Shown here one piece after another: positions 44,899-54,189 of a stretch of DNA of 64,000 nt. The position numbers and the translations under genes were made by a program. The notes under the pieces are model-generated. The model was not told where the DNA came from and did no database searches. It saw only the letters and a list, made by a program, of their open reading frames with translations. Origin of the DNA: Moraxellaceae bacterium (GTDB taxonomy: Bacteria; Pseudomonadota; Gammaproteobacteria; Pseudomonadales; Moraxellaceae); contig JAJUIK010000005.1 in the NCBI GenBank assembly GCA_029267635.1, positions 113,476 through 177,475 of the forward strand, given 5' to 3'. How positions within the stretch are numbered: position 1 is the stretch's first letter; every line of letters starts with the position of its first letter.

Positions 44899-45462
44899 AT
44901 GAAAAAGCATTCCTGTATAAGATCAAATGCCGGTTTCACCTTGATTGAATTGATGGTGGTAATTGTCGTTATGGGCATTATGGCTTCATTTATTCTGGTG
45001 AATCTGGACGGCACAGAACAGCGTAAGGCGATGCAAGCGCGTGAAGTATTGCTGATGGATTTGCAAAAAATCAATCAGGAGGCCAATGATCAGGCACTGA
45101 TTCTGGCCTTGCAGCAACACACTGCGACGGATGTTACGCCTTTTCAATATCAGTTTGTCCAATATCAGTCTGTGAAAAAAGAATTTTCTGCCTCTGCTGT
45201 GGTGAATCCTGAGCAAAGATGGCAGTCTTATCCTGCTATTCCATCCCGCCGTTTGCCTGAACAGGTTTCTTTTACCATCCAATCACTCGACAACCCTCCA
45301 CCAGAGATCAATCAGCAAGATTTAATGGGAGTGGATGCTCCTCAGTTGATCTGGTTAGGCAATGGTGAGGTTAAGCCGGTGCGCATACAGTTTTACTTTG
45401 CACAAAAGCCATTGGGAAATGAGATTGAAATTGATCATTTGGGTAAAGTAAATGAAATCTAA
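44899..45462 (+). CDS. gspH: Type II secretion minor pseudopilin GspH
   Basis: 187 residues from ATG 44899 (GTG 44890 is an in-frame alternative directly after the tetR stop). The prepilin cleavage motif is NAGFTLIELMVVIVVMGI, with Gly-Phe at the processing site and the Glu5 that guides assembly. A following hydrophobic helix and a polar C-terminal domain match GspH. It forms part of the pseudopilus tip that pushes proteins through the outer membrane secretin. It overlaps gspI by 11 bases. Confidence 0.88.
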   Translation: MKKHSCIRSNAGFTLIELMVVIVVMGIMASFILVNLDGTEQRKAMQAREVLLMDLQKINQEANDQALILALQQHTATDVTPFQYQFVQYQSVKKEFSASAVVNPEQRWQSYPAIPSRRLPEQVSFTIQSLDNPPPEINQQDLMGVDAPQLIWLGNGEVKPVRIQFYFAQKPLGNEIEIDHLGKVNEI

Positions 45463-45838
45463 AGGCTTTACCTTATTGGAAGTCATGGTAGCGTTGGCAA
45501 TTTTTGCTACGGCTGCGATGGTGTTAAGCAAGGTTGCCATGCAATATACCCAAGCCACCAGTCATGCCATTTTACGTACCAAGGCTGAGTTTATTGCACA
45601 GAACGAGATTGCATTGATGCAGATTAACCAGGAATGGCTGGATGGTCAGCAATCCAAGCAGGTCGTGGCTCAAGGGGAAACCTGGCAGGTGAATAAACAG
45701 GCACAATCAACGGTAAGCCCAAATGTACAGCGTATTGAGGTGCAGGTGAGTTTGATGGATGTTGCAAAGGGACAGACAGTGTCGGGTATTCGTAATGTAG
45801 TGTTTTTTAATGCGATGCCTCAAGAAAAAAACTCATGA
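45452..45838 (+). CDS. gspI: Type II secretion minor pseudopilin GspI
   Basis: 128 residues. The cleavage motif KGFTLLEVMVALAIFATAA has Gly-Phe and Glu5. The short C-terminal beta domain (EGWL..VNKQ) and the small size fit GspI/XcpV, the first initiating pseudopilin. It overlaps gspH by 11 bases and gspJ by 4 bases. Confidence 0.9.
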   Translation: MKSKGFTLLEVMVALAIFATAAMVLSKVAMQYTQATSHAILRTKAEFIAQNEIALMQINQEWLDGQQSKQVVAQGETWQVNKQAQSTVSPNVQRIEVQVSLMDVAKGQTVSGIRNVVFFNAMPQEKNS

Positions 45839-46479
45839 AAAAAATAGCCGGTTTTACCTTGGTAGAATTACTGGTGGCGATTGCCATTTTTGCGGTGCTG
45901 TCTGCTTTAGGCTGGAAAGTCTTTGATTATTTATTGAAAGTTAAAGAACGTAATGCAATTCATGAACAAAATTTGAGTCAGTTGCAACAGGCCTATCAGC
46001 AAATTTTACGTGATAGCGTGCAAATTGTTCCGGTCACAGCCAATATCGCAGGCCAGAGACAATCTGCCTTCAAATTGGACCGACAATCTTTGAGTTTTAG
46101 TAAAGCCGGAGTGAGCGATCCTTTACAGCAAGGCTTATCACCTTTTGAACGGATTGAATATCAATACCGTGCTGATGAAAAAAAGCTGTACCGTCTTAAA
46201 TATCGTAATTTAAATACGGTTGATCAGTCGCAGCCATTATCCAGTGTGCTGTTAAATGAAGTCGACCAGTTTCAAGTCACGGTTCTAAATCCCAATGAAA
46301 CAGCACAATGGCCGGGTGCAGGAAGTGATGCAACTGATATAACACAATTACAAACCTTGCCGAGAGGTTTCAAAGTGAAACTGACCATTCAGGAGGTTGA
46401 ATATGAATGGATCTATACTTTGCTTAATACCGAATTTTTAAAACCCGCCTCTACTCAAACCTTGGGCCCAGGCTTATGA
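45835..46479 (+). CDS. gspJ: Type II secretion minor pseudopilin GspJ
   Basis: 214 residues. It begins with AGFTLVELLVAIAIFAVLS, a standard prepilin motif with Glu5. The rest (QAYQQILRDSVQIVPVT, FERIEYQYRADEKKLYRLKY) matches GspJ/XcpW, which joins GspI and GspK at the pseudopilus tip. It overlaps both neighbours by 4 bases, so the four pseudopilin genes are translationally chained. Confidence 0.9.
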   Translation: MKKIAGFTLVELLVAIAIFAVLSALGWKVFDYLLKVKERNAIHEQNLSQLQQAYQQILRDSVQIVPVTANIAGQRQSAFKLDRQSLSFSKAGVSDPLQQGLSPFERIEYQYRADEKKLYRLKYRNLNTVDQSQPLSSVLLNEVDQFQVTVLNPNETAQWPGAGSDATDITQLQTLPRGFKVKLTIQEVEYEWIYTLLNTEFLKPASTQTLGPGL

Positions 46480-47435
46480 GAATCGGAATGAGACAGCAGC
46501 GAGGTATTGCACTGATCACGATTCTAGTGATGGTAGCATTGGCCACTATTTTAGCCGCGACCATTGCTAAACGCCAAGCCAATACTGCCGATGCTACAGC
46601 CTACCTGATGCGTCAGGATCAGTCCTTGTTATATGCGAAAAGTGCAGAAACCTTTTTTAGTGAACTTCTTAGACAAGACAGTGGAAATGCTGCTTCTGTG
46701 GATCATTTACAAGAAATCTGGGCACAACCCATGCCTGCATTTCCGGTTGAAGATGGTTATGTAACAGGGGTATTGGAAGATGAGTCAGGCAAATTTAATC
46801 TGAATAACTTGCTTGATGCAAATGGTCAGGTCAATGAGGGGGCTAAACAATGGTTTGAGCAGTTGTTGCGCCGTGTAGGTTTGCCAATAGAGTTGAGCCA
46901 GGCTGTGATTGACTGGCAAGATGCTGATGATTTGACTGCTGGTGCTATGGGGGCGGAAAGTGGCTATTATCAAGGATTAACCCAGGCGTATTTACCAGCC
47001 AATAGCAAGTTTAATGATGTTGCAGAACTGAAACAGGTGCGTGGTTTTGAACGTGAAAAATATGCACTGATCGCGCCGTACATTAGTGCTTTGCCAGATC
47101 ATACCTTGCTCAATATCAATACTGCGCCTGCTTTGGTATTGGCTGGTCTGGATGAGCAGCTTGATGTCAAAGAAGTTGAGCAGGTTCTGACACAAAACAA
47201 AGCCCAGCTGGAACATTTTTCGAGTGCCGCAGATTTATGGTCTCTACCCCCTTTTAATCAAGTCAGCCAGGTGAATAGAAACAAAATGAATGCCTTGCTC
47301 GGTGTGAAATCTAATTATTTCCGTGCAGAGATTGATGTTATGTTATCGCAACGTCAGCGTCACTTAAGCAGTGCTTTACTACGCAAAGGTCAGCAGGTTT
47401 GGGTATGGTCTAGAAGTTTGCAGCCATCACGTTAA
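46476..47435 (+). CDS. gspK: Type II secretion minor pseudopilin GspK
   Basis: 319 residues. The N-terminal QRGIALITILVMVALATILA lacks Glu5, which is normal for GspK, the tip cap. A helical domain of about 100 residues (DLTAGAMGAESGYYQGL, ADLWSLPPFNQVSQ) is inserted after it. NINTAPALVLAGL is a conserved GspK block. It caps the pseudopilus. The main pseudopilin gspG and the secretin gspD are not in the window, so the system is split over more than one locus, as in other Acinetobacter. Confidence 0.9.
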   Translation: MRIGMRQQRGIALITILVMVALATILAATIAKRQANTADATAYLMRQDQSLLYAKSAETFFSELLRQDSGNAASVDHLQEIWAQPMPAFPVEDGYVTGVLEDESGKFNLNNLLDANGQVNEGAKQWFEQLLRRVGLPIELSQAVIDWQDADDLTAGAMGAESGYYQGLTQAYLPANSKFNDVAELKQVRGFEREKYALIAPYISALPDHTLLNINTAPALVLAGLDEQLDVKEVEQVLTQNKAQLEHFSSAADLWSLPPFNQVSQVNRNKMNALLGVKSNYFRAEIDVMLSQRQRHLSSALLRKGQQVWVWSRSLQPSR

Positions 47436-47583
47436 TCTCTTATTTTCTAAAGCATAAATATGTAGGGCTCACACGTAAAAAGTTGATACCTTTTGCCTAT
47501 TAGGTCAAACGGTAAAATAAATGCTAACTTTTGTACTTTTGCTTTATAATCAGATTTCTTTATCTCAAATCTTTCTTTAGCGC

Positions 47584-48180
47584 ATGTTAATTCGTAAGTT
47601 ATTTAAGTTTGAAAATGCTCATATCGTGCGTAACTGCAGCTCGGATCGTTGTAAGCGTTCGATTCATGGCCACAGTTACAAAGTGGAGCTATTGCTTAAA
47701 GCTTCGAAACTGGATCATGGCCAGATGGTTTATGATTTTGGTCTGTTAAAAGGGGTGATTAAAGATATCTTTGATAGTTTTGATCATGCGATCTGTTTCT
47801 GGCAACAGGATGACGCAGCATATATTCAGGCGTGCAAACAGTTTAGCGCACGCTGGGTGGCTTTGCCGGTTTCACCTTCTGCTGAACAATTTTCCCGGAT
47901 TTTTTTCTTTTTGGCTCAGCAGGTCTTACAATCTACCATTACGCAAAATGGCGAAGGAGATGTAGAGGTCTATTCGGTCATTGTGCATGAAACAGATACC
48001 GGTTATGCGCAAAGTTTTCTAGAAGATGTTGAAAATGTGCAGATGGGTGTAATCAGCCTGGATCAAATTGAATTTTCTGAACAAGTGCAGTCAGAATGGC
48101 ATGATCCACAGATGTACGAAAAATTAAAACAAGGAATAAAATTCCAGAATCCTACTGTTGAGTTGCAAGTCCAAGTGTAA
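47584..48180 (+). CDS. queD: 6-pyruvoyl-tetrahydropterin synthase/QueD-like protein
   Basis: 198 residues, longer than E. coli QueD (about 121). Zinc ligands are seen in FENAH (H13) and HGHSY (H28, H30). The catalytic Cys is C23 with CKRSIHGH spacing (four residues between Cys and HGH), which differs from the C-x3-HGH of E. coli QueD. FDHAIC and VIVHETDTG supply the catalytic Asp-His and the pterin-binding Glu. QueD converts 7,8-dihydroneopterin triphosphate to 6-carboxy-tetrahydropterin for queuosine. A TATAAT lies at 47545-47550, before the start. Spacing and length leave the exact reaction uncertain. Confidence 0.75.
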   Translation: MLIRKLFKFENAHIVRNCSSDRCKRSIHGHSYKVELLLKASKLDHGQMVYDFGLLKGVIKDIFDSFDHAICFWQQDDAAYIQACKQFSARWVALPVSPSAEQFSRIFFFLAQQVLQSTITQNGEGDVEVYSVIVHETDTGYAQSFLEDVENVQMGVISLDQIEFSEQVQSEWHDPQMYEKLKQGIKFQNPTVELQVQV

Positions 48181-48220
48181 ATCTAGTCTTGAATGGAGTG
48201 AATTTAGGGATGAAGTTATA

Positions 48221-48934
48221 ATGCAATTTACTGTAGAACAGCAGGCCAAACTCGACAAAGTTCATTTAGAAGACAGCTGGAAATATCATCTGGCTGAGTT
48301 TTTACTTAGTCCTACCATGGATCAATTGCGTGATTTCCTGTTAGCAGAAATCAAAGCCCAAAAAGTCATTTATCCGCCCAGTCCACTGATTTTTAATGCC
48401 TTAAATACCACACCCTTGCCTGCAGTCAAAGTCGTGATTCTGGGGCAAGATCCTTATCACGGACCCAATCAGGCCCATGGTTTAAGTTTTTCTGTACAAC
48501 GAGGGGTTGCATTACCCCCATCTTTACGTAATATCTTTCATGAATTGCATACCGATCTCGGTGTGCCGATCCCATCGCATGGGGACCTGACGCGATGGGC
48601 TCAGCAGGGGGTGTTGCTGCTTAACAGTGTACTTACTGTTGAAGCAGGGCAACCGACCTCGCATCAAAAACGTGGTTGGGAGGATTTTACCGACCAGGTA
48701 ATTGATGTGTTAAATGAGCAACGAGAGCATTTGGTTTTCATTTTATGTGGAGCCTATGCGCAAAGAAAGGGACAACGCATTGACCGAAGCAAACATCTGG
48801 TACTGACCGCAGCACATCCGTCACCTTTGGCGGCCAATCGCGGTGGTTTCTTCGGGTGTAGAGTATTCTCAAAAGCAAATAATTATCTGAAACAAAATGG
48901 CATTGAGCCTATAGATTGGCAGCTGGACGCATGA
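48221..48934 (+). CDS. ung: Uracil-DNA glycosylase
   Basis: 237 residues from ATG 48221; an upstream start inside the QueD-like gene would give a leader unlike the family. The water-activating loop is [19 protein letters not shown], and the DNA-intercalation loop [16 protein letters not shown] has the His-Pro-Ser motif. Ung removes uracil from DNA as the first step of base excision repair. Its stop overlaps the next start (ATGA). Confidence 0.97.
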   Translation: MQFTVEQQAKLDKVHLEDSWKYHLAEFLLSPTMDQLRDFLLAEIKAQKVIYPPSPLIFNALNTTPLPAVKVVILGQDPYHGPNQAHGLSFSVQRGVALPPSLRNIFHELHTDLGVPIPSHGDLTRWAQQGVLLLNSVLTVEAGQPTSHQKRGWEDFTDQVIDVLNEQREHLVFILCGAYAQRKGQRIDRSKHLVLTAAHPSPLAANRGGFFGCRVFSKANNYLKQNGIEPIDWQLDA

Positions 48935-50055
48935 CACATTCTCTCGACTTAAACAGCTATCATCCGGACTTAATTGTTGAACAAGCAAAGAACGGCTGGC
49001 GCGTGGTTCGCCTGAATCGACCGAAATCTTTGCATGCTCTGGATGAATCCATCGTAACTGCACTGTTGCGTGTATTTGAAGATTTTCACCATGATGATCA
49101 GGTCAAGGCAATTTGGCTGGATTCCACCACACCTAAGGCCTTTTGTGCGGGCGGTGATGTGCGTAAATTACGCCAACTGGTGATCAATCAAGAAGTAGAT
49201 ACCGCCAATCAATTCTTTGAACAAGAATATGCGCTGGATTTGTTATTGCATAATTATGCAAAGCCGGTACTGGTCTGGGGTGAAGGTTATGTGATGGGTG
49301 GTGGTCTAGGGTTGTTTATGGCAGCGCCGTTCCGTCTGGTGACCCCATATTCCCGTTTAGCAATGCCAGAAATCAATATCGGTTTATATCCAGATGTTGG
49401 GGCAACGCGTTTCCTGGCAGATCGTGGTTCGATTGGTTTATTTACCGGTTTAACCGGTTCGATTATGACTTCTGCGGGTGCTTACGGTATCGGTTGGGCA
49501 ACACATATTTGTGATGCACATCGTGATGTAGTTTTGCAAAAAGTCATTGATATTGACTGGAGCCATTATCCTGCAGGCGATTTCCGTGCCATTGATGACA
49601 CCTTGAATTGTTTGCATCGTCCGGTTGCACCAGGACCATTACAGAATTCGCTCGATGTTATTTATAGTGTATGTCGCGGTGTGGATTTCAAATACGATTA
49701 TGAAGCCATTATTGGGCTGAGTGATGCGCGGAGCGACTGGTTGCGCCAAGCGAGTGAAAACCTACAAAAAGGTTCACCAGCTACAGCGGCTTTAACCTGG
49801 TTATTGTGGCAATGGGGTAAACAGGTGCATTCCTGGAATGAAGTCTTTGCTTTGGAAGTGCAGATTTCAGACTGGAAAATCCGCCATCCGGACTTTATAG
49901 AGGGAGTGCGGGCTCGTTTGGTAGATAAAGACCTATCTCCAGAATGGCAGACAAGTTTAGAACTAAGCCTGAAAGGGATTTTGGGTGACAATCCTCCTGT
50001 CACCACAATTGAAAGTTGGAATGCGCTACTCAAGCAATATGGTGTGATTGACTAA
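48931..50055 (+). CDS. Enoyl-CoA hydratase/isomerase-family protein, 3-hydroxyisobutyryl-CoA hydrolase-like
   Basis: 374 residues from ATG 48931, which overlaps ung by 4 bases. The crotonase core has [15 protein letters not shown] (oxyanion-hole GGD) and [38 protein letters not shown] is specific to the 3-hydroxyisobutyryl-CoA hydrolase branch, where the P-E-x-x-I-G-x-x-P-D-V-G supplies the catalytic Glu. That enzyme acts in valine breakdown; other members of the branch are hydratases. No other valine catabolic gene is nearby, so the physiological role is uncertain. Confidence 0.87.
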   Translation: MTHSLDLNSYHPDLIVEQAKNGWRVVRLNRPKSLHALDESIVTALLRVFEDFHHDDQVKAIWLDSTTPKAFCAGGDVRKLRQLVINQEVDTANQFFEQEYALDLLLHNYAKPVLVWGEGYVMGGGLGLFMAAPFRLVTPYSRLAMPEINIGLYPDVGATRFLADRGSIGLFTGLTGSIMTSAGAYGIGWATHICDAHRDVVLQKVIDIDWSHYPAGDFRAIDDTLNCLHRPVAPGPLQNSLDVIYSVCRGVDFKYDYEAIIGLSDARSDWLRQASENLQKGSPATAALTWLLWQWGKQVHSWNEVFALEVQISDWKIRHPDFIEGVRARLVDKDLSPEWQTSLELSLKGILGDNPPVTTIESWNALLKQYGVID

Positions 50056-50062
50056 GGTTTAA

Positions 50063-50584
50063 ATGTCAGAGCAGCCCACCAGAACCGACGAAGAGTGGAT
50101 GCAGCTTGCCTACGAGCAGGCTGCAATTGCGGCATCCAACGGTGAAATTCCTGTGGGTGCAATTATAGTCAGCAATCAGCAAGTGATTGGAGCAGGTTAT
50201 AATGCGCCAATTTCTGAGCATGATCCAACTGCACATGCGGAAATTCAGGCGATTCGTAACGCTTGTGCTCAAATTGAAAACTACCGCTTACCTGAGGATG
50301 CGACGCTCTATGTAACGCTGGAGCCATGTACCATGTGTGTGGGTGCGCTTGTTCATGCGCGGATCCAACGCGTTGTATTTGCAACAACAGAGCCAAAAGC
50401 TGGTTCATTGGTCAGTGCACGCCGTTTACTGGAAAATGGTTATTACAATCATAAATTTGAGTTTCAAGCCGGTTGTTTGCAAGAACAATGCTCACAACAA
50501 TTAAGTGATTTCTTTAAAATGCGCCGTGCTGAAAAACGACAACAGCGATTAGAGCGAATTTCTACAGGTTTATCGAATCAATAA
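50063..50584 (+). CDS. tadA: tRNA-specific adenosine deaminase TadA
   Basis: 173 residues. The zinc deaminase motifs are PTAHAEIQAIRNAC (His and Glu) and TLEPCTMCVGALVHARI (PCxxC). TadA makes inosine at the wobble position 34 of tRNA-Arg (ACG). It follows the crotonase gene after 7 bases. A nine-base hairpin (GATTTACTG / CAGTAAATC, 50650-50670) lies downstream, but without a T-run. Confidence 0.95.
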   Translation: MSEQPTRTDEEWMQLAYEQAAIAASNGEIPVGAIIVSNQQVIGAGYNAPISEHDPTAHAEIQAIRNACAQIENYRLPEDATLYVTLEPCTMCVGALVHARIQRVVFATTEPKAGSLVSARRLLENGYYNHKFEFQAGCLQEQCSQQLSDFFKMRRAEKRQQRLERISTGLSNQ

Positions 50585-50702
50585 AAGCAAAAAAACGAAG
50601 AGTTAAAAATAGTGCTTCCTTATGTCTAACATAAAAAGAATTTGATAAAGATTTACTGTTGCAGTAAATCAGTACTTGTCTTGTTCTTTCAACACAATCC
50701 TG

Positions 50703-50721
50703 ATTAAGACATTTTCTCATC
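50703..50721 (+). repeat. 19-base repeat, copy 1 (tadA-cmk gap)
   Basis: ATTAAGACATTTTCTCATC occurs here and again at 59143-59161. Flanking bases are partly alike (TTACTGTTGC before, and a T-TTG-ATTA-AG pattern after). Neither copy is inside a gene. Confidence 0.6.
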
Positions 50722-50843
50722 TATGGTTTTGAATTACAGATCAAAATTCCGTTACTGTATGAATTAATACTTGCGTGGCTGGAAACTGTGATTAAACTAG
50801 GCCATTCAAAATTAGCAAGATTGATGCTTTAAACGGAAAACCA

Positions 50844-51527
50844 ATGACAGTTCAAATTATCACAATCGATGGTCCAAGTGGTTCAGGTAAGGGGACGTTG
50901 GCTGCAAAACTGGCGCAGCATTATCAGTTTCATTTGCTGGATTCTGGTGCTCTATATCGTTTGTTGGGTCTGTCATTATATCAACATGGGCTACTGGAGC
51001 ATTTAGAAACCCAGTTAGAGCAGTGCATCAAAATCGCAACAAATTTAGACATCCGCTTTGAAACTACGGTAAATGGAACAGTGGTCTGGTTAAGTGGTGA
51101 AGATGTAAGCCAAACCATCCGTACCGAACGTGTGGGGGAATATGCATCAAAAGTAGCCGTGATTCCAGAGCTTAGAACGGCTTTATTTGAGCGTCAGCGC
51201 GCGTTTGCTCAGACACCGGGCTTGGTGGCGGATGGTCGTGATATGGCTACGATGATTTTTCCCGAAGCGCAAGCAAAAATCTATTTAACCGCTTCGGCTG
51301 AGTCTCGTGCCGAGCGCCGTGTAAAACAGTTGCAGGTCATGGGTCTCGATGTTAAAATAAGCGACATTTTAGCCAATATACAGGCGCGCGATAAAAGAGA
51401 CATGGAACGAGCTGTTGCACCTCTTAAACCCGCACCAGATGCTTACCTGATCGATAGTTCTAATTTAACCATCGATGAAGTGTTTCAGTTAATGGTGAAT
51501 TATGTCGATGCGCAATTAGCTAAGTAA
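50844..51527 (+). CDS. cmk: Cytidylate kinase
   Basis: 227 residues. The P-loop is [19 protein letters not shown], and [30 protein letters not shown] and [19 protein letters not shown] (shown as [13 protein letters not shown]) are the substrate blocks. It phosphorylates CMP/dCMP. It precedes rpsA, as in E. coli. The 259-base region upstream holds the 19-base repeat. Confidence 0.96.
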   Translation: MTVQIITIDGPSGSGKGTLAAKLAQHYQFHLLDSGALYRLLGLSLYQHGLLEHLETQLEQCIKIATNLDIRFETTVNGTVVWLSGEDVSQTIRTERVGEYASKVAVIPELRTALFERQRAFAQTPGLVADGRDMATMIFPEAQAKIYLTASAESRAERRVKQLQVMGLDVKISDILANIQARDKRDMERAVAPLKPAPDAYLIDSSNLTIDEVFQLMVNYVDAQLAK

Positions 51528-51540
51528 CTAAATTTATCAG

Positions 51541-51637
51541 CAAACGCATAGCTTGATCAGTTTCTATACGGACTATGCGAATGCTTAACTAAACCGGCCT
51601 TGTCTGATCCAAGACCGTTGAATTTATCAGGTATATC
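51541..51637 (+). promoter_or_regulatory. Structured 5' leader of rpsA
   Basis: Two hairpins before rpsA: CGCATAG / CTATGCG (51545-51579, loop of 21 bases ending in GGA) and CGG-x-CTTG / CAAG-x-CCG (about 51594-51620). In gammaproteobacteria the rpsA leader is known to fold into hairpins that S1 itself binds to repress its own translation; this leader resembles that layout. Confidence 0.5.
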
Positions 51638-53311
51638 ATGACCGAATCTTTTGCAGCCCTCTTTGAAGAAAGCGAATTAAACCTAAACGTTGAAAAGGGT
51701 GCAGTCATCCAAGGTACTGTTGTAAGTATCGATTCTGACTGGGTTACTGTTGACACTGGCCTTAAATCTGAAGGCGTTGTTGACCGTGCTGAATTCCTTA
51801 ACGAACAACGTGAACTTGAAGTTGCTGTAGGCGACACAGTTGATGTTGTTGTTGAAGCGCTTGACAATGGCATGGGTCAAACAGTTTTATCACGTGAAAA
51901 AGCGAAACGTGCTGAAACTTGGACTAAACTTGAAAAAATCTTTGAAGACGGCGAAATCGTTACTGGTGTTATCTCTGGTAAAGTTAAAGGTGGTTTCACT
52001 GTTGACATCGGTCCAGTTCGTGCGTTCTTGCCGGGTTCTTTGGTAGACACTCGTCCAATCCGTGACACAACTCACCTTGAAGGTAAAGAGTTAGAATTCA
52101 AAGTGATCAAGCTTGATGCTAAACGTAACAACGTTGTGGTATCTCGTCGTGCAGTAATGGAAGCTGAATCTTCAGCTGACCGTGAAGCACTTCTTGCTCA
52201 ACTTGAAGAAGGTCAAACTGTTACTGGTACAATCAAGAACCTTACTGACTACGGCGCGTTCGTTGACCTTGGCGGTATTGACGGTCTTCTTCACATCACT
52301 GACATGGCTTGGAAACGTATCAAGCATCCATCAGAAGTGGTTGAAGTGGGTCAAGAAGTTACTGTTAAAGTACTTAAATTTGACCGTGAACGTAACCGTG
52401 TATCTCTAGGCCTTAAACAACTAGGCGAAGATCCATGGATGGCGATCATGAACCGTTATCCTAAAGGTTCTATCGTTAAAGCACGTGTAACTAACTTGAC
52501 TGACTACGGTTGCTTCGCTGAAATCGCTGAAGGCGTTGAAGGTCTTGTTCACGTTTCTGAAATGGACCACACGAACAAAAACATTCACCCATCTAAAGTC
52601 GTTCAGATCGGTGATGAAGTTGATGTAATGGTTCTTGAAGTGGACGAAGAACGTCGTCGTATTTCTCTTGGTATCAAACAAACTCGTGCTAACCCATGGG
52701 AAGAGTTTGCTAAAAACCACGACAAAGGCGAGAAAGTTTCTGGCACAATCAAGTCAATTACGGACTTCGGTATTTTCATCGGCTTGCCTGGTGGTATCGA
52801 CGGTCTAGTTCACTTGTCTGATATCTCTTGGAACGAACAAGGCGAAGATGCTATCCGTCGTTACAAGAAAGGTGACACTGTTGAAGCGGTTATCTTGTCT
52901 GTAGACGCTGAAGGCAACCGTATCAGCCTTGGCATCAAGCAATTGAACAGCGATCCATTCAACGATTTCTTGGCTGCAAACGAACGCGGTGCTTTGGTTA
53001 AAGGTACTGTAACTGCAGTTGATGCGCGTGGTGCAACTGTGAAATTGGCTGACGAAGTAGAAGCAACTTTGAAAGCTTCTGAAATCAACCGTGATCGCGT
53101 TGAAGATGCAACTAAATTCCTAGAAGTAGGTCAAGAAGTTGAAGCGAAAATCATCAATGTAGATCGTAAATCTCGTTCTATCAACTTGTCTATCAAAGCG
53201 AAAGACGAAGCTGAAGAGAAAGAAGCGGTTGCAAACCTTCGTACAGCTTCTGCTGCTCAAGAAAACGGTCCGAAAACGATCGGTGACTTGATCAAAGCGC
53301 AAATGAAGTAA
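51638..53311 (+). CDS. rpsA: 30S ribosomal protein S1
   Basis: 557 residues with six S1 domains. The repeats are seen at about residues 20-90, 105-170, 190-260, 275-345, 362-432 and 449-518, each with the G-x-V-x-x-I/L...F-V-D/E pattern (for example [20 protein letters not shown]). Domains 1-2 bind the ribosome and 3-6 bind mRNA. Codon use is strongly biased, as expected. ihfB follows after a strong terminator. Confidence 0.97.
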   Translation: MTESFAALFEESELNLNVEKGAVIQGTVVSIDSDWVTVDTGLKSEGVVDRAEFLNEQRELEVAVGDTVDVVVEALDNGMGQTVLSREKAKRAETWTKLEKIFEDGEIVTGVISGKVKGGFTVDIGPVRAFLPGSLVDTRPIRDTTHLEGKELEFKVIKLDAKRNNVVVSRRAVMEAESSADREALLAQLEEGQTVTGTIKNLTDYGAFVDLGGIDGLLHITDMAWKRIKHPSEVVEVGQEVTVKVLKFDRERNRVSLGLKQLGEDPWMAIMNRYPKGSIVKARVTNLTDYGCFAEIAEGVEGLVHVSEMDHTNKNIHPSKVVQIGDEVDVMVLEVDEERRRISLGIKQTRANPWEEFAKNHDKGEKVSGTIKSITDFGIFIGLPGGIDGLVHLSDISWNEQGEDAIRRYKKGDTVEAVILSVDAEGNRISLGIKQLNSDPFNDFLAANERGALVKGTVTAVDARGATVKLADEVEATLKASEINRDRVEDATKFLEVGQEVEAKIINVDRKSRSINLSIKAKDEAEEKEAVANLRTASAAQENGPKTIGDLIKAQMK

Positions 53312-53367
53312 TGTGTTAAAAAGTACTTTTTAGTGTAACTGATTAGTACTTTTTATACGAATACTGT

Positions 53368-53408
53368 AAACGGTAGCGTAGTATTATCATACTGCGCTAC
53401 CGTTTTGT
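53368..53408 (+). terminator. Intrinsic terminator of rpsA
   Basis: Eleven-base perfect stem AAACGGTAGCG / CGCTACCGTTT, with a further inner AGTA / TACT pairing, followed by TTG. Confidence 0.9.
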
Positions 53409-53467
53409 ATTTAAACAGGTTATTATCAGTACGAGTTAAAGTAGCAAGATAATTAATGAGGTCGTCA

Positions 53468-53773
53468 ATGACTACAGAAGCACTTAATAAGTCTGACTTA
53501 ATAGAGCGTATTGCACTGAAAAATCCGCATTTGGCAGAGCCATTGGTGGAGGAGGCGGTGAAAATTATGATCGATCAGATGATCGAGGCGCTCTCTGCAG
53601 ATAACCGTATTGAAATTCGTGGTTTTGGTAGTTTTGCTTTGCATCATCGTGAACCGCGTGTAGGTCGTAATCCGAAAACAGGTAAATCAGTTGAAGTAGC
53701 GGCTAAAGCAGTTCCTCATTTTAAACCGGGTAAAGCATTGCGTGATGCAGTAAACGAAACTGCAGAAAAATAA
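53468..53773 (+). CDS. ihfB: Integration host factor beta subunit
   Basis: 101 residues from ATG 53468 (an upstream in-frame ATG at 53456 would add an unlikely leader). It is a HU-family DNA-bending protein: [10 protein letters not shown] at the start, [22 protein letters not shown] with the beta-arm, and [12 protein letters not shown] at the end. With IhfA it bends DNA by more than 160 degrees at promoters and att sites. The pattern LHHREPR is typical of the beta subunit. Confidence 0.93.
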   Translation: MTTEALNKSDLIERIALKNPHLAEPLVEEAVKIMIDQMIEALSADNRIEIRGFGSFALHHREPRVGRNPKTGKSVEVAAKAVPHFKPGKALRDAVNETAEK

Positions 53774-53796
53774 AAAATATATTCGGGGAGAGGCGT

Positions 53797-54156
53797 ATGC
53801 GTTATTTTCTCATCGTATTATTGATTGTAGTTTTTGGTTATACGCTGGCGTTGGTCTTGCAAAACGGAACAGAGCTTTCCGTCGATTTGCTTTTTACCCA
53901 AGTACCTGCCATGCGTTTGGGGTTATTACTACTATTGACCTTGGGACTCGGGATTATTGTTGGCTTGCTGCTTGGTGTGCAAATATTTCGGGTTTTCCAA
54001 AATGGTTGGGAAATCAAGCGCCTTCGTAAAGATATAGAATATCTGCGTAAAGAGCAGATTCATACAGCGCAATTGGCTGCAGCCGAAGCGGCAGCTCATG
54101 TCCGACATGAAAAAACTGTATTAGACATTCCCTCAGAAAATAAAAGCCCATTATAA
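53797..54156 (+). CDS. lapA: LapA-domain membrane protein (YciS/DUF1049 type)
   Basis: 119 residues with two membrane helices (YFLIVLLIVVFGYTLALVL and LGLLLLLTLGLGIIVGLLLG) and a cytosolic coiled tail. The helix-NG-helix architecture is that of LapA, which in E. coli works with LapB (YciM) in LPS regulation. lapB is not next to it here, where pyrF follows instead. Its stop overlaps its own terminator hairpin. Confidence 0.85.
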   Translation: MRYFLIVLLIVVFGYTLALVLQNGTELSVDLLFTQVPAMRLGLLLLLTLGLGIIVGLLLGVQIFRVFQNGWEIKRLRKDIEYLRKEQIHTAQLAAAEAAAHVRHEKTVLDIPSENKSPL

Positions 54157-54170
54157 TGGGCTTTTATTTT
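54142..54170 (+). terminator. Intrinsic terminator overlapping the lapA stop
   Basis: Near-perfect palindrome with arms AAAAGCCCATTA / TAATGGGCTTTT followed by ATTTT. The lapA TAA is in the hairpin. pyrF starts 20 bases later. Confidence 0.85.
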
Positions 54171-54189
54171 GCCTGTTGGAAGTAAAGCC

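Noticed and set aside
50650..50670. Hairpin after tadA as a terminator
   Set aside because: The stem is perfect, but no T-run follows on either strand, so it is kept only as a feature of the repeat region.
51887..51903. TATCACGTGAAAA inside rpsA as a parS site
   Set aside because: It matches only the centre of the consensus and lies in coding sequence under codon constraint.
51877..53302. Antisense frames in rpsA
   Set aside because: These result from strong codon bias in rpsA, which lowers stop codons on the other strand.
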